Source: Strigamia acuminata (Eukaryota; Arthropoda; Chilopoda; Geophilomorpha; Linotaeniidae). From it: a stretch of 60,000 nucleotides of DNA. The position numbers were made by a program, and so were the translations under genes. Below, piece by piece: positions 24,230-36,822 of this stretch. Every line of letters starts with the position of its first letter. The first letter of the stretch is position 1. The notes below the pieces were generated by a model, which had not been told where the DNA came from, made no database searches, and saw nothing but the letters and a program-made list of their open reading frames with translations. Location: the NCBI GenBank assembly GCA_949358305.1, contig OX442315.1, positions 12,490,427 to 12,550,426 of the forward strand, given 5' to 3'.

Positions 24230-26659
24230 TTCAGAACTGTTTGCGTTCCTGACAAAGCAACCAATAAACTAAACAATAATGTATGCTAAAATAAAAACAA
24301 CATAAAACTGGCCAACCTTAGAGCTGGTTAGAATATAGTAGCGTCCATTACACCCTCTTGTGCTTGTTCACATTTCCGGTTGTCGCATTAGTTACAATAA
24401 ATTATCTCCTAAATTCCAAGACAGCTGCAGTGGGCTCAGGGGACCCCTAGCGTCGCCACTGTCACTTATTCAAATTCATCATAAACCCAGGTCAACTAGG
24501 CAGTTAATAAGAAAAACTAAAAAACACACAAAGCAACTTGGAAGTACCTCTTTTGAAACAACCGCTTTCCTCAGCTTTCCTTAGTGTGTGTGCTCAGAAA
24601 GCGAGATCAAGGCTTCTTTAACATGCGATAAACAAACTAACAAGGATCAAGGGATTTCACATTTTCTCAAAATAAAGGCTATTATACTTACAGTACCTAC
24701 TTGGATATTTTCTCCTCGAAAAACTCCATCATACTCAGCCAGGTTTAAATGTGTGATACTCAAGATGTCTACACACAAGTCAAGTGGCAAGTGCACTCAC
24801 TCAACCGCTGTGGCCGGCTTTAAAGCAACTAAGCATATGTTGCACATTTTATGGGTTTTTCCATTCTTGGGCATTAACTTTAGCTTTTTTAAACTGATAT
24901 ATACTGTGTTTGAGACAAGTGATATGAGGCAGACATGACAATTATTAAAGCACATATTATTTGCTTCCACTTTAAAGAGCAAGTGCATATGCACACTGCT
25001 GAACAAATTCCAAAAATACATTTAATTTATGCTAAAACTATTATCCAAAAGGAAAGTTCTCTGCTTTATACCCCTGGGTTTTGAATCTCAGAGTGCAGCT
25101 GTTGGAAGTTGCAAGGAGATTGAAAAACATCTGCTGTGTCTTTGTGGAGTAAGATGTCATTGTCAATTAATAAAAGATATTGCCTACTTTGCACTCCAAT
25201 TTACCAATCACCATTGTTTATTTATATTACTATTGTGTTGTGCAGGTTAGGTTGTAAGAGAACTGTAAGAGAATCAGAAGTAAATGATAATTGGTTCAAG
25301 ATCTGGCACATTGCTGCTATTTGTATTGCAGTAGTTAATTTACTTTAGCAGTAATCGTCATATACAGGGTGGGCCTAACTAAACCAATCCTAAATGAGCA
25401 AATACCTGTAGATTAAATGACAATTAAAATACGCTAGATCTTCCATAGACCTTTCAGCTGTTTCTAGCAATCTTCAGTGATTCAAACCACTAAAGTGATA
25501 TGTAGACCCCGGATATTTATGCAAAATAAAATTCGTTTTATGCGCATAAAATATGGCGAAATCCTCAATTTTCCAAACGCAAGCATATGTACACGATACA
25601 TGTCTTAAAAAATAAAGGCAAAAATTGATACGTACATGTTAAGTATCGTTAAAAAAAGTTTTTTCCCGGAAAAATGACAATTTATGCATTTATTTCTGAT
25701 TTTCGAAAAATATGCATTTATAGCCAATTTCGACTTTTTATTGAATAAAAAAAATTCCTATGCATTTGTGCATTTATCCTGTGGATCCTTTTTGAAAAAC
25801 TCTTCTGTAAGCAAAAATTATGAACCTGAATCATTAATTATGGCTATCAAAATTCATACTAAATTTATATTAAACCAATCTGTCATCATTGCAAAATCGA
25901 TTAATAAATTTTGTCAACCTCAGTTGTAATTGTTACCATAGAACACAGCACACATTTCACATAAAATCCAACATCTCCCAAATTGTAATTGATGTATATT
26001 GTTGCCAACACCGCCTAAATCTAACTGCATCATAGCTCTGTTTCCACTATATAGGATTTGCAGCATCTCTATGTCCTGGTTACCCTCTCCCTTCAAACCA
26101 CCCTTTAGGAGATTAAACCTGTCACAAAGTTCCATAGTGATGGTTAATTAAGATTTTCTCTACCAGCAAACAGCTCATGAATTTAAATTGCTAAGAAAAA
26201 AATTTCAAAAAAGTGATTTATCTCAATATTTCCAATTTTTTTAAAGCGAAAGAAAAAAAAAGATATATTACTAAAGAAACCAAACCAAAGCCTTAAAAAC
26301 AGAGCTGAAATGATTCAAAGAACAGAATAGTCTCCTGTTGGCAATGCAGTGCAGTTTTTGTCAAAAAAAAACTCCAGATAACAATACACTGTGGATGATA
26401 TCCCGCTAGCAAAGGTCCCCTTTCATGTCCAACCCCTGTGAATTTGTCCTTTCTGCTTCCCCTGTCAGCGGTCCTATTCAAAACCTTATCTACATCTTAT
26501 TGTACACTGTACTAAAATGAAATTTTTGTACAGAAAATTTGTTATCAATTGCTCGTTCACAACATCACTGGTGCTGTGCCGATGGTCGATAGTTTAGATA
26601 AAACTAGGGTGGCCGATGTTGGCAAAATATCGGTATCGGTAGAAAAGATGCCGAAACAG
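24230..26659. other. Intronic stretch with a dispersed repeat copy
   Basis: Contains the repeat at 25588-25780 and, at 25363, a TATACAGGGTGGGCC word resembling a mariner-type terminus. Short open frames near 24588-25250 match nothing known. Confidence 0.4.
25588..25780 (+). repeat. Dispersed repeat, copy 2 (partner at 1776-1980)
   Basis: Same order of words as copy 1, with one internal deletion of about 12 bp after ATCGTTAAAAAAAG. The copies are on opposite sides of the 3' lectin exon, so this repeat is dispersed and not a local duplication. Confidence 0.85.
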
Positions 26660-26832
26660 ACACCGTCGAGCCTCGTTATAACGAATCGCAATGGACCCGA
26701 GAAATCGGTTCGTCGTAACGAAAGTTTGTTGTATCAATTTTTTTTAACATGGTGTTCTATGGCCAACCAACCAATCAAGCCATTTATATGTATTCGTTAT
26801 ATCGCGGTTCATTGCAACAAGGTTCGACTGTA
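26660..26832. mobile_element. Pogo/Tigger-like MITE
   Basis: Left end ACACCGTCGAGCCTCGTTAT; right end in reverse complement TACAGTCGAACCTTGTTGCA. This fits the CAGTCGAACCTCGTTATAAC type terminus. It sits next to GGCCGATGTTGGCAAAATAT (26611) and an inverted-looking CATCGGTGTTGGTATTTTTC (27559), so it may be nested in another worn element. Confidence 0.65.
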
Positions 26833-26957
26833 TGTCTAATTCATGCAAACTTTTAAAACATTTTATTATTAAATAAAAGTCGATTAACATCATTTCAACC
26901 ATTACAATAATCAAACAAATTAAAAACACAACAAAACTACATTTCCTGGTGGTAGTA

Positions 26958-27235
26958 TACAGGGTGTTCTAAAAGTCTGGTTCCCTCCAAATATTTCCTG
27001 AGCAATTGCATCTAGGCCAATTTTGATGAAGCGATCGTATAGTAAGTTGGGTGAGAGCAATCCAATGACATCATCAAATTTGACCTTGAAGGTCATTTTC
27101 AAGGTCATTCACTTGCTAACTTCTAAACCAATCAGGTTAGAGCAAAAAAGTCAATTACAAAATTGTAGAGCACCATCAAATTAGTACTATCCAATTTATC
27201 TTAGTCATCTTAAGTTAAATGTTTTCTTCTTAAAA
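26958..27235 (+). mobile_element. Mariner-end-bearing element, copy 1
   Basis: It starts TACAGGGTGTTCTAAAAGTC, a Tc1/mariner-like terminus, and runs parallel to 36888-37165 with only scattered differences (CATCTAGGCCAA, TGACCTTGAAGGTCATTTTC, AGAGCACCATCAAATTAGTA). The TGACCTTGAARGTCA core is itself an inverted repeat. The other terminus was not found here. Confidence 0.75.
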
Positions 27236-28535
27236 AGGCAACAATTAGGAGTAAACAGGCTCGGCCAATAGGAACTGGGTACCCTCTTACGATGAGCCAG
27301 AGTACAGACACATAGCTTCAACTAGACCGTAAACGCGATCTCTACCATTATTCTTCCATTTTGTAATTCCAAGAAACTCGTGCAATTAATTCGTGATTTG
27401 ATCGAGTAAAGGGATAGCTTGCTGCCACTTTTCAGGCAATCTATCACTAAACGCGCTCTCGCTTACGGCCAGGCTCCCTTCAACCGTAACTGGCGCGTAT
27501 TTCAAAACGCGTTTACCCCTTCTGTAAAGCTGGTTCATTACAAATTAATTTGACAAAACATCGGTGTTGGTATTTTTCGGTATTGCCCGTCCCATTTCCA
27601 TAAAGCCCCACAATCCCACAATGCCCTATGCACAACCAAGTGACCACACAGAACAAAGTAAATAGTACTTATAAGGATGTACAAGTTGGGGATTGTGGGA
27701 TCGTGATGTGAGATTACAAGATTTCTCCAAATGGCACGCTTCTATTGTTTCAAACAACAATTAGGTAGCCCTTCAACGTAGGGAAAGCTTCTATTATATC
27801 ATACCAAGAACTGATTTTAATTTTTTCCTAAAAAAAGTTTAGAAAAATTAATTTTTCTTCATAATTCCACAGTAACTGTCATTTCATTATCTTCTAACCC
27901 ATCCATAACAATACTAATTACAAAAACTTGCCTTGTGTGTAACAAAAAATTGAAGCAAATGTGCTTCAAATTTCAGTCATTAGTGATGCGCTTCTATGCA
28001 AAGGTGCCGCTATTCCATGCAATACGACACGAGTTTTTTCCCCTAGTTTCACAAGATAACATCCTTGAATTGAATGTCACTCGTGCTTCAAAACAGCGCA
28101 AGTATTCACCCATATCTCTGACACTTACTCAGTTTACATGCACACATTTTTCCAAATAAATGAAAGAAATGAACTTTATTTATGTAGAAAATTGTGTGCG
28201 TTTACATGTCATTAGTTTTCCAGTAAACACGACGTCATATGTTAATTACCCATTGTGATGCAATAGAAAATCATCTACGCTGCGTCCAAAAAGTCTGTAG
28301 AATGACGAAAAATTTGAAAAAAATTAACTTCCAATATTTTGATTTAATTTTCCTTTTAGGATTACTAATTATACCGCTCAAGTAATGTCTGATTAAATTT
28401 TCAGACTGATTCAATAATATTTATTTAAAATATCAACAATAAATGAAAAAACAGGTGTCCAAAAAGTCTATGGAATTTAACAATTAACAAATTTTTTTAA
28501 CAAAAGAATGAAAATATTAGTTGTTTATCGACCAA
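27236..28535. other. Intronic stretch, partly higher complexity
   Basis: 27255-27620 is GC-richer, with GGCTCGGCCAATAGGAAC and CATCGGTGTTGG words, but holds no recognised product. 27935-28159 is open on the plus strand without known similarity. A GGTGTCCAAAAAGTCTATGG word at 28453 may be the terminus of the Tc1 relic that follows. Confidence 0.4.
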
Positions 28536-28996
28536 TTATTTTTCCATTATATTTTCCATAAATACAATTAATTTTTCAAGAATTTCAAAAGGAATGTTAC
28601 CCCAGTATTCATCAGTCACAGTTTTTAACTCATCAATGGTAGAAAATTGCCCGTTATCGACATAAACTTGTCTGATCATTATTCCCCATACATTTTCTAT
28701 GGGCTTTAGCCATGATTTCAGGCTGGCCACTCCAATAGATGCATTATATATTCTGAAACCATGCTCGCATTGAATTTTAATTGTGAATAGTGGTATTATC
28801 CTGCTGAAATATCCATAAGGTATCCCAAATTCGTTGCCTAACAGGAAGCAAACTCAAAGTGTTTCCTGATTCAGAAATCAGAAATTTTCTGATCTCTATC
28901 GCCCACTAAGTTCTTCCCTTGAAGACAAAAGCTCCCCATACCTTCACTGACCCTCCAGCCTGTTGGGCTCTAAAAAAGGTGTGGTTCCTTTCGAAT
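28536..28996 (-). pseudogene. Tc1/mariner-superfamily transposase, C-terminal part, decayed
   Basis: In minus-strand order: GGSVKVWGAF (followed in frame by a stop), FQQDNTTIHN (second catalytic Asp; again a nearby stop), then, in a different frame, WLKPIENVWG (third catalytic acidic residue) and a tail with FSTIDELK and IPFEILEKL. These are the ordered hallmarks of the DDE domain of Tc1-like transposases. The DNA-binding region and the first Asp are absent, and there are at least two stops and a frame change, so it cannot be active. The wording of the tail fits the Tc1 rather than the classical mariner branch. Confidence 0.88.
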
Positions 28997-30305
28997 ATAT
29001 CTGATTTTCACATAAATTATTGTACACATTAATATTAATATTAATAAATGCAATAATAAAAACTCCGAGCGAAGCCGGTGATACCGGGCACAAAACTATA
29101 GCAAAAGCGCACCTTTAAGCAATTTAAACAAAATAAAAGCAAAACTTCAATTTGAAGAAACAGAGAGTTGCAATTTAAAAAAAAAATCCCCACAACATAA
29201 ATAAAAACTGAAGAAAAAAAAAGATACTTATGTCACATGTCTATTTAGTATTCAGGGTTTGAATAAGACTGCACGAGAAAGGCACAATTCCTTGTGCAAA
29301 TATAATTTGCTCCAAATTAACTCGAGTGACTTAGTTTAATTGCATTCCTCCAGAAGAATATGGTCTGACTTATCCCGCGCAATGCCACTTGTCTACTAAG
29401 TTTAACAAATGAAAAGTATAGTATGTGCAACACGTATAATGTAGTCAGCATTCAAGACGCGGACCAACAACTCGAAATCGTCTGACACGAATGCAAAAGC
29501 AGATGGAAAGGAAATTAAAACTTAAACAGCTTCCAGCCAACTTGAATTGCTCCCTAATTTCCACCTAATGTACATTTCAATTACATACGACTGCACACCT
29601 CCCACGAATTATTCATTCATCGCACCATTAAGGGTTAATTCCACCCTCTTATTGTTTCTTAGCTCCGTCGGCCAGCTGCTAGGCCACATACCGCTATTAT
29701 TATCTCCGCTTTTCTCTCTTTGATATCCGTGTTGCATTTCGTACACTATGCAAAGTGTTCTTGTTTTCGTGTTTTGTTCCGCGGTGGCCAGATACAATAT
29801 GAAAACGAGGCTCATTTTGTGCGGGGTGAGTCAAAAGACTGAAAACACATTTTTTTCTTGAAAATGACTGACGATATATCAATTTGCAGATTTGTTTTCC
29901 TTTTCAAAAAAGTCGGTGATTTTTGGTAAAAAATCCCCATTTTTTGGAGAAAAAAAAATCAGCGATTTTTTGAATATCTGCCCGGCCCGAATAACAAATT
30001 TTAGATTGATGTTTTTGAATGAAAAACCGAACAAAACCACTTTAAGCCTAAGTATTCCGGTGTGGTTTCTCACCCAAGCGCATTCGACTTTTGATTAAAC
30101 GGATTATTGATTAAAAATTATATCACACAAACAAATACTACGACAGTTTACATACGTATTATATAAATTTGTCACTGGTAAACGTTTTTCAAATAAAAAT
30201 TTGCATTAAAATGTTTAATTTTAAAATGTAGCCTTTGTATTTTGATGTCCGCCTAATTGTCCTCCCATAAATGTCGTCACCCTATACAACATACACATCG
30301 AACAA
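28997..30305. other. AT-rich intronic stretch, no gene
   Basis: CTCCGAGCGAAGCCGGTGAT at 29064 resembles a GAAGCCGG-type tail seen near some transposable elements; nothing else supports an element here. 29880-29960 is a run of T/A tracts that gives overlapping open frames on both strands. Confidence 0.4.
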
Positions 30306-30784
30306 TAAGGGGTTTCATTAAATGAGCGATTAGTTGATTACTTTGATTAGTCGATTACTTGATGTGTCATGTGACTGGATTCAACCAATCCCGAGAATAA
30401 TCATTTCATCAAATAAGCAACTAAACAACTAATCAAGTAATCATCCCAAACCATAATTTTCTGCTAACTTGGGCCGATTATAAGTGCTCTCTCGACTGAA
30501 ACCAACATGGCGGCACCGAACCCGCTTCAACTATAACAAGGTCATAATATAACAAAGTATGCTCAGTTTAGATTAAACTGAACACATGAAACAAGTTAGG
30601 TAGTTGCAATTATTATTTGTAGGAACTTTTTTTTAAACAATGCAACATATTTAGGTTACAATTTAAACAATTCCGCCCATCGGAGCAATAATCAGATTTT
30701 TGTTGGGCCCTCAATAATTGAGTGATTACGATTATTGCAATAATCAACTAATCACAATAATCGCTCATTTAATGAAACCCCTTA
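30306..30784. mobile_element. MITE with inverted termini (about 479 bp)
   Basis: The left TAAGGGGTTTCATTAAATGA and the right end are inverted copies, continuing through GCGATTAGTTGATTA with a small insertion on one side. The outermost TA on each side allows a TA target duplication. Many GATTAGT/TAATCA words inside make it strongly self-complementary. No transposase. Confidence 0.85.
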
Positions 30785-33700
30785 TTAAACCAGCAAAATT
30801 ATTACACAAGTCTATTGATTCCTTTTTTATCCAGAAAAATATATTGAATAAAAAAAAGAAGAAGAAATGATAAAATATAATCTGAAAATGTAAACTTGTT
30901 CCAGTTTTATGTGAGTGAAGCACGTCTCCAAGCACATCTCTTATCAGCTGCACAGAGAAAACAGGAACTGTAAGCCTAAGCAGATTAAATAGTTTAATAC
31001 CTATAAGCACTCATAATTTATGTTTCCATTTTTCCAAAAAAAAAAAAAAAAAAAAATTTCTCCAAGTGAAAAAAAAAGTTAAATAAAAAAAACCTTCATT
31101 ATATTAAATTAATGTTCTCTTATCACAAATTATCATGGCGGCACAGTGTACGCTATATACCACGCTATCTGTGACATGCCGTTCAAAGTGAAAATCACAA
31201 CTTAGGGATTTTTCCCTTTAAAATATACATAACATACAGGAATTTCGGAACATGTTGAAATGCTGAAACACGCCGTGTATAAGTGAATTGGAGCGAATTT
31301 GACACAAAGAAGAAATGAAGCAGCGGTAATGCATATTTAATGCAATTTTCCAATGCATGAGAAGTGTAATAAAGTATACAAATAAAAGACATGATCGATC
31401 AAATTTCGTCTCGTTTAACAAATTCTTTCCATTTCGCTGTGCGTTTTGTGCTTATATGGAAAATTTTCTCGTTATTTATCCACTATTTAGAGTCAAAACG
31501 TTTTACTTGTGAATTGCAACAGATTTTATATTGCTCTCACTTGATCTGGGAAAACTGTGAATTAGCGGCATGACACAAACAACAAAAAAGCCAAAAGGCT
31601 TAGTACTAACCACGCAAAAGTTCTATTCAGCCATTTTTTTAAATTGTGAAATGTCCCACCAGGGTGCATTATTATACAAAACATGACTCAATCTCAGCGC
31701 TGCATCTAGGAACACAGTAAAGTACAAAAAAAGTAGTAGTAATCATGAAACTGGGCATGTTTGGGAAGATTTGAAGTTATCGGAAAAACTTACGCTAGTT
31801 ATGACCAAACAAGTTGCCTAGCAACCTTTAACCAACATTTAGCACGGTAGTTCAGAAACTTCGGTAAAAAAAAATCAAAGACAAAGCAATTTGGAGTGCA
31901 AAATCAATATACTACCACTGATATCTACTGCAACCGACAACCGGCAAGCAAAAGTTGATAACTGCATTATTACAAGCGAGTAACTCCATAGTAGTGCAGA
32001 TCCTGAGGAAATTGATTGATCCAAGAATGGGGAAAAAAGAGAGACGGGTTTAATCCGCTTGCTCAGCACTGGTCTGGGTCTAGCTCATTCAAACCACTTT
32101 GCAACTACCTAGTACCATATCGATTTTTGCAATTTCATGGCTGAGATCCTTTTCTTTTGCCACTTACTTTGAAGAACAAACAGTAATTAAGAAAAATCAA
32201 CCACCGTATTAGATACCGTATTCTCACTACCATGCAACACAAATCTAATGTCAAGGCTTACATTTTGCCACAAATATTATATGATGACACACCAACCCTT
32301 TTTCGGTGCTGATGTTGAAAATGCATGAAACTTTAGAAGCATTCGTGCATATTTTATCGTATACATACGTAGTTTTGTTGGACAACTTTTTCAGATTAGA
32401 TGTCAGATGTCTCTCTTGCATCACTTATTCAGCATTGCATTTGCAAGTTTTCTGCACTGCCTTTCGCACCCGCTATCTTGATGCAGAATTCATACTGCGC
32501 ATCCCATTAAGCGCAGATGACTTCCTAATTCCAGCCATTATTTAGCAGTGTTAAGCCTAATATTGGCCTAATAATGCTAAAATAAAATAAATGAACAACA
32601 ATAACGTGATTAACAAAAGTAATTTTAATTGTTCACTTAAAAAGGCTAGTTTACAATGCTGTGAATTTTTGTTTTTTATATAAACACCAAAATCCACATA
32701 AACAGAAACTTCGATTGCACCTACTACTGAAGAAAGCCCCACCATTTTTCAACTTCATGCCTCATTTTAAGTACGTTATGATAAAAATTTGATAACATAA
32801 GACTTTTAATGAGCTTATTCATTCATAAATTTGAAAATCAATAGAAGAGAGAAACATTGGCCTTGATTCTTGTTTCCAGCCTGCCCTGCATTCCTAGACT
32901 AAAGTCAATAGAAGTTAGTGCTATCTATTCCCACTTATAAGAAAAATGATGATTCTGAAAAGGTCTAAAGAACCAAGATACTTTCATACAACAATGTCAT
33001 TCCAACTGATGGAGTATGATGACAATCATAATGATGATGATAATGTCAACTTGTTAATTGAAAGCAATCACCCAGTTTTTGATTGCTTTCAAACCGACAG
33101 AACGTTTGGCAAAGCGCCATAATCAAAAATTGGCCAAAAGTGGGCGCTAACAAGTAAAATAATGGCATTAATTTTAAGATGTTGCCGCTGTTCTACTTCT
33201 AGCCAGAGAATAATACTGTCTTGAGATTTAACACAACAATCCCGTGATTGTCAATAAAAATAGTGACTTGGTGTGCAGTGTGGCCTTATGGTAACAAATG
33301 CACAATATAAAAATAGTACGAATTGCACGGCCGCAATAGTACATTTTCAGCATTGGCATCGTCTTATTCCTGCTTTATTAAAAACAAACGAGGAAACAAT
33401 ACAAATTGAACTCTCTTTTTTATTGTTGAGATAGTATTCTTGAACTTTGATGTACGCCCAAACAATATGAGTTTTTCAAATATATTGTTTCCTGCGGTTC
33501 GCCGATGTATTTTCAAGAGATAATAGGTCCAACAATTGATTTATTATTTATTTTACTGTGTACATATTAAAGCTCAGGATTCCTATGGGCTTCTGAACTT
33601 CAAGCACGTATTTTTCTTCGTCAACGTATTATTTTTATTGTGCCATGCGTTTGGTTGCCTAGCAACTGTATCCCAAACTGCGACAGTTCCCCAGATTGCA

Positions 33701-34346
33701 GCTAAAGCTCAACACAACTAACGGGACAGAGAAAAAGCTTCGCTGTACCATCAATGCGAAAGTCGACCGGAAATGAATAACGCGTGATAAATTCTACTGC
33801 TTATTGTAATGGCGCTGTTCTTTGTCTTTCCTTCGTGCTTAGTAAAGTCGCAGGGGCAAATGATTGTGCCACCGGGAGGGAAAGACATAAAAAATGACGT
33901 CGTTACAATCCTATTATTTAATAAACTCGTGTCCCCTGTGTGATTCTGTCCAAGATACACATTTTCAAGATGTACAGTCATTTGTTCCGGGCACATCATA
34001 TAAACCATCGAGCTCCAACTAGCGTTTCAGATGAACAATTAAATGTCGTATTGTCACGAGTGACATTTCTTCTTGCCAAGTTAGAACAAAGGGAACGGCA
34101 AATGTCGAAATGACAAAAATTCAACAAAGAACATTGAATAAAAATCGTTAAAGGGTTTATGACACCGCCGGTTTTATTCCTTCATTGCATTAAGCATGTT
34201 TCGAAACCATAGAAAAATGTCACAAATCCAATTACCAAGTAGTGAATTCATGCAGACAGCAACTTCTTAAAGAAAAAAGTGAGATAAAAGCCAGAATGTG
34301 TGTAATGTTGCAACACAACACGCAAAAAACATGAACATACAATGTC
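30785..34346. other. Intronic stretch without a supported gene
   Basis: Short frames (for example 31391-31573, 32306-32545, 33751-34008) have no family resemblance. 32640-32662 carries CTAGTTTACAATGCTGTGAA, one terminus of the MITE at 36581-36751. 32551-32620 shares a TAAGCCTAATATTGGCCTAA patch with 41985-42055. 33060-33150 and 33640-33860 are locally GC-richer. Confidence 0.4.
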
Positions 34347-34976
34347 CTCAACAACAATCAACAAACAATAGGCCAACAATGGACCAACAATAAACCAACA
34401 ATTGGCCAACAATAATGGACCAACAATAGACCAACAATGAACAAACAATGGATCAACAATGAACAAACAATGGACCAACAATGAACAAACAATGAATGAA
34501 CAACAATGGACCAACAATAAACCAACAAATGGTCAACAATAATAGACCAACAACAATGAATCAACAATTGGCCAACAATGGACAAACAATAGACCAACAA
34601 TGAACAAACAATGGACTAACAATGAACAAACAATGGACCAACAATGAACAAACAATGAACCAACAATGAACAAACAATGAACCAACAATGAACAAACAAT
34701 GAACCATCAATGAACCAACAATGAACCAACAATGAACAAATACTGGACCAACAATGGACCAACAATGGATGAACAACAATGGACCAACAATGGATGAACA
34801 ACAATGGACCAACAATGGATCAACAACAATGAATAAACAATGGATCAACAATGTATGAACAAATAATGGACCAATGATGAACAAATAATGGACCAATGAT
34901 GAACAAACAGTGGACCAATGATGAACAAACAGTGGCTAACAATGAACCAACAATGAACCAAAAATTACCAACAATG
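34347..34976. repeat. 11-bp minisatellite, A/C-rich, irregular
   Basis: Built from CAATGAACCAA, CAATGGACCAA and CAATGAACAAA units with occasional 10- and 12-bp members. Because 3 x 11 = 33, the minus strand reads as 11-residue repeats rich in Val, His, Cys, Leu and Ile over up to about 110 codons; these are not proteins. The plus strand has a strong purine/pyrimidine imbalance (almost no T runs). Confidence 0.93.
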
Positions 34977-36580
34977 TTTTAGGCTAAGCTCAAATATGGT
35001 GTTTTAAAAATATATATATTTTTAGATAATGTTTTAATTAGTTCCAATTGCTAGCGGAAATTAACATTTTTATTAATTGCTTAAAGTCTCCTGCTTATTA
35101 ATGTTGTTATCAGTCTAATGAAATCTTATTTATGCCAATGCTGTGGTTGTCCGCTATTTATGTCCCACAACCAAGATGCAAATAGCAACGACCTCGAGCA
35201 TTCAACGATGAAGCTTTTATTCATTGTTTTGTCTCTAAGTGCATTTAAATTTTCAATTTCTTCCACCATCAGAACGTACGCCAAGCACTTAGGCATTCGA
35301 TGTAAACCCGCTGTTATTATACCGACAGCTTTAAATACACTCGAGTATTTTTCATTTGGCTATGCTCCACATGACCTTTCCAGCTTCCACTAACAGCCAA
35401 AGAACATTGGTGTTATGAAAGCTTGACCTAAATAATCAAGTGTGCATGTCATAATCATATCAAGAACTCATTTGTTACATTAGTGTTGTCAAGGATGTTG
35501 CAAACTTCTAGCCAAACACAAACATTATTGTTGCATGCTTGAATTTCATGACAGTTTCTTGTTTATTCCTAAAAAACACAACTTGCAACTACAATAAAAT
35601 AACCATTGTTGCAAATTTGAATCATTAAACACATTAAAGCCTGGAATTGTGCTTGCAGGTTCAAAATACAAAATTAAAGGAAAAAATAGATTTTCTTGAA
35701 GTAAGTTTGTCAGATTTAAAAATGTTTGATAGCAACAACTGTCAACATTTGAGAGATGTTGACATCCTGTCAGATTATTGAAGTTAGTTTCCTTCTTTAG
35801 AGCTTTAAGTTGTGGAATAATCTGATTTTGTCGAAGCAGCCAACGTCTACTGCCGAGGGAAAATAAAATGGAATTTCAACCTAACCTAACTCAACCTAAC
35901 CTAACCTAACCCATCAACCATTTCTTTCTTGTGGAATTAGGCCTGTTGTGTCTGTGAAAACTCCCCAGACATGAACCTGAAAACTTTTACAATGCTGCCA
36001 CCTGTTGTTGCAATTTTACAACTTTGTCTGCCATTTTTTTGTGTTTAAACAAGATTGTTTTCTTTTTTAAACAATGAAAAACTGCCAGCTGTCCTAGCTT
36101 TGACAATAGCTATTTCTTTTGGTTTTTAACCTTCATTCACTATTTGATTGCAATGTTACCTGAATTAAAACCATGTATTTGGACCTGTGCTATGTTATTA
36201 TGTTATAAATTTACCCTTGCAGTTAACTTCCCCACAGCACCCAATTTTCAATTAAACCCAATCCATCAACACAACCCACAAACAGTTCATCATTCCAACC
36301 CCAAAATCACCATCCATCAACAAAATGAACCTTTAGCCTTTGGACAAACTCAACCAACTATCACAACTTGTCACCAATCACTTCTCCACCCTAACTCAAC
36401 CCATCCACACCCAAAACGATTTAATTCGTGTTTTTAACACAATTGTTGGTCTATTGGTCGCCATTTTTTCCCACACTTCAAATTTTTTTTGCGATGATAA
36501 ACCATTAATTCCAAACTAAATGCCATTGTTATACCTAGAACATAATGGATTAAACTGGTGATTATTTAGCCCTAAAGGCT
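34977..36580. other. Intronic stretch including a CCTAA run
   Basis: Mostly AT-rich unique sequence. Open frames at 35118-35393 and 36144-36437 lack known similarity; the latter is C/A-rich low complexity. Confidence 0.4.
35878..35912 (+). repeat. Interstitial CCTAA (TTAGG) pentamer run
   Basis: About seven CCTAA-type pentamers, one altered to CTCAA. TTAGG is the common arthropod telomere unit. A run this short inside an intron can also arise by chance or by break repair, so it is only weak evidence of lineage. Confidence 0.7.
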
Positions 36581-36751
36581 AGTTTACAATGCTGCGAAGC
36601 GACTAGCGAACTTTAATTGTTGCACAAAGTTTCTGTTCACACTGCAGCAAAACAAATTCAGAATTGAAAATTTTCAATTTACTTTTTTCTTAACAATTTA
36701 TGCTCGAAATATTGCTCAACCGATTGTCTGCGCTTCGCAGCATTCTAAACT
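36581..36751. mobile_element. Small MITE (171 bp)
   Basis: The left AGTTTACAATGCTGCGAAGC and the right end match as inverted copies at about 20 of 21 positions. No clear target duplication is visible. One terminus of the family also lies alone at 32640-32662. Confidence 0.75.
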
Positions 36752-36822
36752 GAATATGTGATGAATATGACGAATATGCGGAAAATAATTCGTGGTCATT
36801 TTCGGTTTTCGACCAATGGGGA

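Noticed and set aside
28536-28996. Possible active Tc1 transposase
   Set aside because: At least two in-frame stops and a frame change, N-terminal half absent.
34248-34896. Cys/His/Val-rich minus-strand frames resembling membrane or metal-binding repeats
   Set aside because: They come from the 11-bp A/C-rich array read every 33 bases; overlapping frames give the same kind of peptide.
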